Below, in pieces: positions 5,024-10,069 of a stretch of DNA of 10,069 nt. Both the position numbers and the translations under genes were made by a program. The stretch's first letter is position 1, and each line of letters opens with the position of its first letter. The notes beneath the pieces were generated by a model. The model did not search any database and had not been told where the DNA came from. It saw nothing but the letters and a program-made list of their open reading frames with translations. This DNA comes from Bacillota bacterium (lineage in GTDB: Bacteria; Bacillota; Clostridia; Tissierellales; Sedimentibacteraceae). The DNA is taken from NCBI GenBank assembly GCA_023416855.1, contig JAEZGU010000061.1:1-10069 (forward strand). Reading direction: 5' to 3'.

Positions 5024-7263
5024 TAATATAATCCTTTCGCTAACATATTATGAGTAGCAATTGCTGAACCCAGTCTAAAGTCCAATGCTGAATATCTCCT
5101 ATCAATTTTATTATTGTTTATCATATCTTGCATATATTTTTCAATACCTACTAAAACAACCAATTGTTTTGCTCTTGTAATTGCAGTGTAAAACAGGTTT
5201 CGAGTTAAAAGCATAGGTGGACCCCATACAATGGGCATTATAACAACGGGAAACTCACTTCCTTGGCTTTTATGAACAGTTGTGGCATAAGCAAGTATAA
5301 GCTCATCCAATTGACTGAAGGGATAAATTACTTCCTTTTCTTCGTCAAAAATAACATATACTTCTTGTTCAATTTCATCAATAAATGTTATAAATCCAAT
5401 ATCACCGTTATATATACCTTCGCCTGTAATAACTTTTCCACTATTTGCTTCAACTGACCATTGTGTCTGGTAGTTGTTTTTTATTTGCATTACTTTATCA
5501 CCAACTCTAAAAGTATATTTACCAAACATTTTTTCTTTTTTATGTTTAGCAGGTGGGTTAATAGCTGCTTGAAGCTTTAAATTAAGATCTATTACACCTG
5601 CAGTACCTTTTTTCATAGGTGATAAAACCTGTATATCTTTAATAGGGTCTAAATTATATTTAGATGGTAGACGATTAGTATATAAATCAACAATAATATC
5701 CACTATATCATCTTCATCTTCTCTCATAAAAAAGAAGTCGGTATTTTGTTTATTATATATAGGCATAGAGCCTTTATTTATCAAATGAGCATTTTGCACT
5801 ATCATGCTTCCTGCTGATTGTCTGAATATTGTATCTAATCGAATTGTTTTAATAGTATTAGAATTAATAACATCTAATAGAACATTACCTGCACCTACAG
5901 AAGGTAGCTGGTCTACATCACCTACCAATACTAAACGCGTTTCCTTTTTTACCGCTTTTACCAGATTGTTCATAAGTAAAATATCAACCATAGACATTTC
6001 GTCTACTATAACAACATCACAGTCAAGAGGTGAATTTTCATTTTTATTAAAAGATAAATTACTATCAATTTCACCATAAGTATATTCAAGCATTCTATGA
6101 ATTGTTTTTGCTTCTCTACCTGTTGATTCTGTTATTCGCTTTGCAGCTCTACCAGTAGGTGCACATAGGAGCACTTTTTTGTTCATATTTTCAAATATTT
6201 CGATAATGGATAGGATAATTGTTGTTTTTCCTGTGCCAGGACCGCCTGTAACTACTGTTACACCGTTTATAATTGACTGAACTATCGCTTCCTTTTGTTT
6301 ACTTGATAGAGTAATAGATGAAGAACTTTCTATTTTATTTAGGTACGGAATAACATCCAAATTTGTCATTTTAAAATCTGCTCTTGATAAATTAATTAAT
6401 TCTTTGCAAACATTGACTTCCGCCATATGATATGGCACATAATATACTGCTCGTTCATTGTTTACATTTTCTATATGTATTTTATTTGTAAATGCCATGT
6501 TGAGCATTTCACCTTCAACACTTTCTTTATCAACTCCAAGCATTTCAATAGCAGTGTTAAGGAGCAAATCATAAGGCACATAAGTGTGGCCCCTTGAAGC
6601 ATATTCAATAAGGGAATATCTTATGCCTGAAGAAATTCTGTAAGGTGAATTTTTCTCAACTCCAAGCGAACCTGCTATCTTATCAGCAAGTTTAAATCCA
6701 ATACCATAAATGTCCTCAGAAAGCTTGTAAGGATTTTCAGATATTATTTTTATTGTATCCTTTTCATATTTTTTATATATTTTAATGCTATATCCTGTGC
6801 TAATATCGTGACTTTGCAAGAACATCATTATTTCTCTTATATCCGAATGTTCTGAAAAGCTCTTTGAAATCATATCTGCTTTTTTTTCTCCGACTCCTTC
6901 AATTTCCATTAACCTTTCAGGATTATTTTGAATTATATTAAAGGAATCCTCTTTAAACAAATCAACTATTTTTTTGGCTGTAGATTTACCAATACCCTTT
7001 ATTAAACCGGATCCTAAATAATTTTCAATTTGCTCTATATTAGAAGGAAGTATGGTTTCATACATTTCAGTCTGAAATTGCTCGCCGTATTTTGGATGCT
7101 TAACTTTTTTACCGTAAGCAACTATGGTTTCACCTGTTATATCAGTTCCAAAAATTCCGGTTACGGTTATAACCTCATTTTCTGCTTCCATTACAGCTAC
7201 TGTATATCCATTTTCATCATTTCTAAAAATTGTTTCAACAATCATACCTTTTAGGGTTTCCAT
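5023..7263 (-). CDS. recD2: RecD2-type ATP-dependent 5'-3' DNA helicase
   Basis: A 746-residue SF1B helicase of the RecD2/TraA type, which works without RecBC and helps with DNA repair and replication-fork progress. The N-terminal OB-like domain (1-70) is followed by helix-hairpin-helix repeats (GLIKGIGKSTAKKIV, 86-100; IEGVGEKKADMI, 121-132; IYGIGFKLADKIA, 185-197). The motor has Walker A TGGPGTGKTT (339-348), Walker B VVIVDEMSMVD (417-427), motif III LVGDVDQLPSVGAG (446-459), the arginine motif FRQSAG (480-485), and C-terminal YATTVHKSQGSEF (659-671) and FYTAITRAK (691-699). All motor motifs look intact and the length fits the family. The frame is open to 7407, but AAGGAG (7275-7270) lies 6 nt before the ATG at 7263, the promoter lies at 7292-7300, and family proteins begin with a strand such as METLKGMIVETIF; the added 48 residues would be a false membrane segment. 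First gene of a two-gene operon with comF. Confidence 0.95.
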   Translation of the reverse strand: METLKGMIVETIFRNDENGYTVAVMEAENEVITVTGIFGTDITGETIVAYGKKVKHPKYGEQFQTEMYETILPSNIEQIENYLGSGLIKGIGKSTAKKIVDLFKEDSFNIIQNNPERLMEIEGVGEKKADMISKSFSEHSDIREIMMFLQSHDISTGYSIKIYKKYEKDTIKIISENPYKLSEDIYGIGFKLADKIAGSLGVEKNSPYRISSGIRYSLIEYASRGHTYVPYDLLLNTAIEMLGVDKESVEGEMLNMAFTNKIHIENVNNERAVYYVPYHMAEVNVCKELINLSRADFKMTNLDVIPYLNKIESSSSITLSSKQKEAIVQSIINGVTVVTGGPGTGKTTIILSIIEIFENMNKKVLLCAPTGRAAKRITESTGREAKTIHRMLEYTYGEIDSNLSFNKNENSPLDCDVVIVDEMSMVDILLMNNLVKAVKKETRLVLVGDVDQLPSVGAGNVLLDVINSNTIKTIRLDTIFRQSAGSMIVQNAHLINKGSMPIYNKQNTDFFFMREDEDDIVDIIVDLYTNRLPSKYNLDPIKDIQVLSPMKKGTAGVIDLNLKLQAAINPPAKHKKEKMFGKYTFRVGDKVMQIKNNYQTQWSVEANSGKVITGEGIYNGDIGFITFIDEIEQEVYVIFDEEKEVIYPFSQLDELILAYATTVHKSQGSEFPVVIMPIVWGPPMLLTRNLFYTAITRAKQLVVLVGIEKYMQDMINNNKIDRRYSALDFRLGSAIATHNMLAKGLY

Positions 7264-7269
7264 GTAATG

Positions 7270-7275
7270 CTCCTT
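7270..7275 (-). promoter_or_regulatory. Ribosome binding site deciding the RecD2 start
   Basis: AAGGAG on the minus strand, 6 nt before the ATG at 7263. It is the best Shine-Dalgarno match near any candidate start of this frame and fixes the protein at 746 residues. Confidence 0.8.
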
Positions 7276-7291
7276 AATTAAACATAGCAAA

Positions 7292-7320
7292 ATTATACCA
7301 TAAATTATTAGTAATGTGAT
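7292..7320 (-). promoter_or_regulatory. Predicted extended -10 sigma-A promoter of recD2-comF
   Basis: On the minus strand the sequence TGGTATAAT (7300-7292) is a perfect -10 hexamer with the extended TGn motif. A weaker -35 (ATCACA, 7320-7315, 4 of 6) stands 17 bp upstream; extended -10 promoters tolerate a poor -35. Transcription would begin near 7285, giving a leader of about 22 nt. The rest of the spacer up to 7486 is very AT-rich; I find no equally good promoter on the + strand for the flippase gene. Confidence 0.65.
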
Positions 7321-7486
7321 AAAATAATGATGGATTACAAATTTTTCTTTTATTAATTCAAAAATTGTGATAATATAATTTTCGGTATTGGTTAAAAAAT
7401 TAAGCAAAAATAAACGTTTAAGTGTAATACTATATAGAAGTACATAAATATAATTAATAAAATAGTAGTGTAAGAAAGGAATTATT

Positions 7487-9079
7487 ATGTCGAAGGAAAA
7501 TTTTATTAAGGGTGCTGCAATATTAGGTATAGCAGGATTACTTGTTAAGGTATTGGGGGCTATATATCGAATACCATTAACAAATTTAATTGGAACAGAA
7601 GGAATAGGTTATTATCAACCTGCCTATAATATATATAATTTATTGCTTGTTGTGTCTTTATCAGGGTTTCCCACAGCAATAGCGAAAATAGTATCTGAAA
7701 AAAGAGCATTACAAAATTACGAAGGAGCTTATCAGGTATATAAAGTATCACTTTGGGGACTTTTTTTAATAGGATTAGTTTCATCACTATTCATACTGAT
7801 ATTTGCAAAAAACATAGTAAGCTTAATAGGCTATCCCGGTTCTTATTACTCAATGGTGGCACTTGTTCCTGCTTTGTTTGCAGTTCCTTTATTATCAGCA
7901 TATAGAGGCTTTTTTCAAGGAGCACAAAACATGGCTCCTATCGCATTGTCACAAATAATAGAGCAATTATTCAGAGTAGCTGTTGGGTTGTATTTAGCTT
8001 ATGCATTTGTGGGGAAAGGGCTTGAAGAAGCTGCTGCAGGTGCAACGTTTGGTGCATCAGCAGGTGGTTTAGCAGCACTTATATTAATTTACGTAATGTT
8101 TTTCTTCAGCAAAAAAACTATAAAGGAAGAGATTAAGCTATCCAAAAATAACAAAACTGAGCCTGTATGGGATATAATTAAAAAACTATTATATATAGCA
8201 ATTCCTATTACAATTGGTGCTTCAATTGCACCGCTTATGGGTAATATGGATTCATTCATAGTTTCTAATCGCCTTGCATCTATTGGATACACAGTTGAAC
8301 AATACACAGATATGTTTGGTGAGCTAAGCGGTACAGCACAAACATTAATAAATTTTCCACAGGTTTTTTCAACAGCTGTTGCAATGAGTTTAGTTCCTGC
8401 AATAACTGAAGCATTTACAAAGAAACAAATTACTAAGCTTAATATAACTGCTAATGCGGGAGTAAAATTATCGTTAATTATAGGTCTTCCATGTGGTATC
8501 GGAATGTTCATGTTAGCTGAGCCAATTATTGCTTTGCTGTATTCATCATTAGGGCCGGAAAAGCATGCAAGCTCAGGCGCACTTTTGGAGATACTGGCTA
8601 TAAGTGTTATATTTCTAACGGTAGTTCAGGCATTTACATCGATATTACAATCAATTAACAAACAATTCCATCCGGTTAAAAATTTAGCCTTTGGTTTAGT
8701 TATAAAAGTTATTCTATCTTATATATTGATAGGTATACCTTCAATTAATATAAAAGGTGCTGCAATAAGTACTACAATTTCATATCTTGCGGTTGCAGTA
8801 CTAAACTGGTTTGATATAAACAATACCAAGGTAAGAATTAATATTATTCAAGTTTCAGCAAGACCGTTGTTATCAACTGCTGTTATGGCTTTAGCTACAG
8901 GTATTTCCTTCAGATTATTGAAATCAATTTTAGATAGTCAAAGTCTTGCAACATTAGGCTCAATAGCTGTAGCAGGTTTAGTGTATGTTGTTTGCTTATT
9001 TGTAACAGGAGCAATTACTAAAGAGGATTTAGAACTGATACCAAAGGGAGAAAAATTACAGAAATTTGTGAGGAAATAA
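7487..9079 (+). CDS. SpoVB/YabM-like MOP-superfamily flippase (putative polysaccharide or lipid-linked precursor exporter)
   Basis: A 530-residue polytopic membrane protein with about 14 predicted membrane segments, of the Polysacc_synt (Wzx/MurJ-like) part of the MOP superfamily. Relatives include SpoVB (spore cortex), MurJ/YtgP (lipid II flippase) and YabM of Bacillus. Typical stretches are IYRIPLTNLIGTEGIGYYQP (26-45), YRGFFQGAQNMAPIALSQI (139-157), GNMDSFIVSNRL (252-263), SLVPAITEAF (301-310) and the C-terminal KEDLELIPKGEKL (512-524). Length is normal and no damage is seen. The ATG has AAAGGA (7475-7480) 6 nt upstream. A YabN-type gene follows 1 nt after the stop; in B. subtilis yabM also directly precedes yabN, next to spoVT and yabOPQ-divIC, which favours a YabM-like identity. 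The likely cargo is a lipid-linked cell-wall or spore-cortex precursor; SpoVB, MurJ and YabM paralogues cannot be told apart by eye. Confidence 0.88.
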   Translation: MSKENFIKGAAILGIAGLLVKVLGAIYRIPLTNLIGTEGIGYYQPAYNIYNLLLVVSLSGFPTAIAKIVSEKRALQNYEGAYQVYKVSLWGLFLIGLVSSLFILIFAKNIVSLIGYPGSYYSMVALVPALFAVPLLSAYRGFFQGAQNMAPIALSQIIEQLFRVAVGLYLAYAFVGKGLEEAAAGATFGASAGGLAALILIYVMFFFSKKTIKEEIKLSKNNKTEPVWDIIKKLLYIAIPITIGASIAPLMGNMDSFIVSNRLASIGYTVEQYTDMFGELSGTAQTLINFPQVFSTAVAMSLVPAITEAFTKKQITKLNITANAGVKLSLIIGLPCGIGMFMLAEPIIALLYSSLGPEKHASSGALLEILAISVIFLTVVQAFTSILQSINKQFHPVKNLAFGLVIKVILSYILIGIPSINIKGAAISTTISYLAVAVLNWFDINNTKVRINIIQVSARPLLSTAVMALATGISFRLLKSILDSQSLATLGSIAVAGLVYVVCLFVTGAITKEDLELIPKGEKLQKFVRK

Positions 9080-9080
9080 A

Positions 9081-10069
9081 ATGAATACAGTTCAGATAAT
9101 TGGTTTGGGGGCAGGCGGGTTAGAAGATTTAACAGTAAAAGCCCATAATGCACTAAGCGAAAACATACCAACATTTGTTAGGACAGAAAGACATCCCATT
9201 GTTGCGGAATTACGAAAAAAAATTAAAATTGAAAGTTTTGATAATTTTTTTGAAAAATTTGAAACTTTTGATGAAGTTTATGAAAAAATGACCGATAATA
9301 TAATAGAGTTGTCAAAACAGCATAAGAAAATCAATTATTGTACAGCAGGAAGTCCTTATTATGGTGATATAGTAACAAAAAAACTATTAAACGAATATAA
9401 AGACAAAATAAATATAATAATAATTGATGGAATGAGTTTTCTTGATAAATGCATAAAATTGTCCGGTTACTCAGATTTTAAATCAGTAAAGATAATAGAT
9501 TGTTTAGAAGCAGATGAATTTTCTTTTGATGTAAATTCCATGAATATAATTACTCAGATATACGATGAAGAGATTGCTTCCTCAATAAAATTAAAGCTTA
9601 TGGAGACTTATCCGGACACAACTGAACTGCTAAATATAGATGTACTTGAGGAAAAAGTAAAAAAAACACCTCTTTATATGCTAGATCAAGAAAAAAAATA
9701 TGGATTTTCAACCTATTTTTGCATTATGCCTATTGATATTTCAAAAAAGACGGTGTATAATATTGATAATCTGCTAAGGATTGTAAAGGTTTTGAGAGGT
9801 CCTGACGGATGCCCTTGGGACATGAAACAAACGCATCAATCTATAAGGCAACATGTAATAGAAGAAGCATATGAAGTTGTCGATGCAATAGATAATGATG
9901 ATGTTGATAATTTAATAGAAGAACTTGGAGATTTACTATTTCAAGTTGTGTTTCATGCAGAGCTTGGCAGTGAGGATGGATATTTTAATTTCAATGACAT
10001 ATTAAACACATTATGCAATAAAATGTATTTTCGACATCCTCATGTTTTTGGTGATGTAAAGGTTAACAA
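9081..10069 (+). CDS. YabN-type fusion protein: tetrapyrrole (SAM) methylase domain plus MazG NTP pyrophosphohydrolase (3' end cut by the window)
   Basis: An open frame of 329 codons continues past the window end; full-length relatives have about 480 residues. The N-terminal half (1 to about 215) is a CobA/CysG-like tetrapyrrole methylase domain: glycine-rich IIGLGAGGLEDLT (6-18), RTERHP (34-39), AGSPYYGD (89-96) and DGMSFLDKC (116-124). The MazG domain begins near residue 228: LRGPDGCPWDMKQTHQSI (238-255), then the metal-binding EEAYE (261-265) and EELGDLLFQVVFHA (280-293) of the EExxE...ExxD pattern, and RHPHVFGD (318-325). MazG enzymes hydrolyse (d)NTPs to NMP and PPi and are thought to cleanse the nucleotide pool; the substrate of the fused methylase domain is unknown. 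The gene starts 1 nt after the flippase stop, with GTGAGG (9068-9073) 7 nt before the ATG, so translation is likely coupled. Downstream genes cannot be seen. Confidence 0.92.
   Translation, partial: MNTVQIIGLGAGGLEDLTVKAHNALSENIPTFVRTERHPIVAELRKKIKIESFDNFFEKFETFDEVYEKMTDNIIELSKQHKKINYCTAGSPYYGDIVTKKLLNEYKDKINIIIIDGMSFLDKCIKLSGYSDFKSVKIIDCLEADEFSFDVNSMNIITQIYDEEIASSIKLKLMETYPDTTELLNIDVLEEKVKKTPLYMLDQEKKYGFSTYFCIMPIDISKKTVYNIDNLLRIVKVLRGPDGCPWDMKQTHQSIRQHVIEEAYEVVDAIDNDDVDNLIEELGDLLFQVVFHAELGSEDGYFNFNDILNTLCNKMYFRHPHVFGDVKVN

Noticed and set aside
6422..6436. Near-perfect 15-bp palindrome GCCATATGATATGGC within recD2
   Set aside because: It is explained by ordinary codons (PYHMA) in a conserved gene and has no partner copy or regulatory position in this window.
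7361..7461. Several TATAAT-like and CATAAATA-like boxes upstream of the flippase gene, possible sigma-A or sigma-E promoters
   Set aside because: None has an acceptable -35 element at 16-18 bp (sigma-A) or a matching sigma-E -35 box; the region is too AT-rich to choose one by eye.
1..10069. Search for a defence island, mobile element, CRISPR array, toxin-antitoxin pair or other novel system
   Set aside because: All coding space is taken by recognisable core families with uniform AT-rich composition; no repeats, integrase, transposase or attachment-site-like sequences were seen.

Overview
The window is ordinary, gene-dense chromosome from an AT-rich (about 30% GC by eye), low-GC Gram-positive bacterium, most likely an anaerobic, spore-forming member of the Clostridia. 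The evidence is TTG/ATG starts with strong purine-rich ribosome sites, sigma-A-type promoters, a DUF5317-like membrane protein, a stand-alone RecD2-type helicase, and a SpoVB/YabM-like flippase directly followed by a YabN-type methylase-MazG protein, as in the yab sporulation region of Bacillus. I cannot name genus or species. I see no tRNA, rRNA, IS element, CRISPR array, prophage or riboswitch, and no clear sign of horizontal transfer.

Layout from left to right. (1) A stomatin/SPFH membrane scaffold protein (+, 9-929) ends at a bidirectional terminator (955-980) shared with a convergent DUF5317-like membrane protein (-, 989-1564). (2) A divergent pair of sigma-A promoters lies between that gene and a rightward operon: a CNNM/CorC-type transporter (1739-3073, TTG start), a compact site-2-type zinc metalloprotease (3122-3739) and 5-formyltetrahydrofolate cyclo-ligase (3748-4314). 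(3) This operon runs tail to tail into a leftward operon, recD2-type helicase (7263-5023) then comF (5023-4307). The two operons overlap by 8 bp, and the best rightward terminator (4441-4478) lies inside comF, on the opposite strand. (4) After a 223-bp spacer holding the helicase promoter, a second rightward operon holds the SpoVB/YabM-like flippase (7487-9079) and, 1 nt later, a YabN-type tetrapyrrole methylase-MazG gene (9081 onward) cut by the window end.

The left part is membrane-oriented (SPFH scaffold, DUF5317, transporter, intramembrane protease) plus one folate enzyme. The middle pairs a DNA repair helicase with a competence-associated phosphoribosyltransferase. The right part links envelope precursor export with a predicted NTP-cleansing enzyme. 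Three start codons need moving from the longest reading frame: DUF5317 to 1564, CorC to TTG 1739, and RecD2 to 7263. For the last two, the extra codons lie over or upstream of the promoter. I found no convincing undescribed multi-gene system. The most interesting items are the terminator embedded in comF and the recD2-comF coupling.
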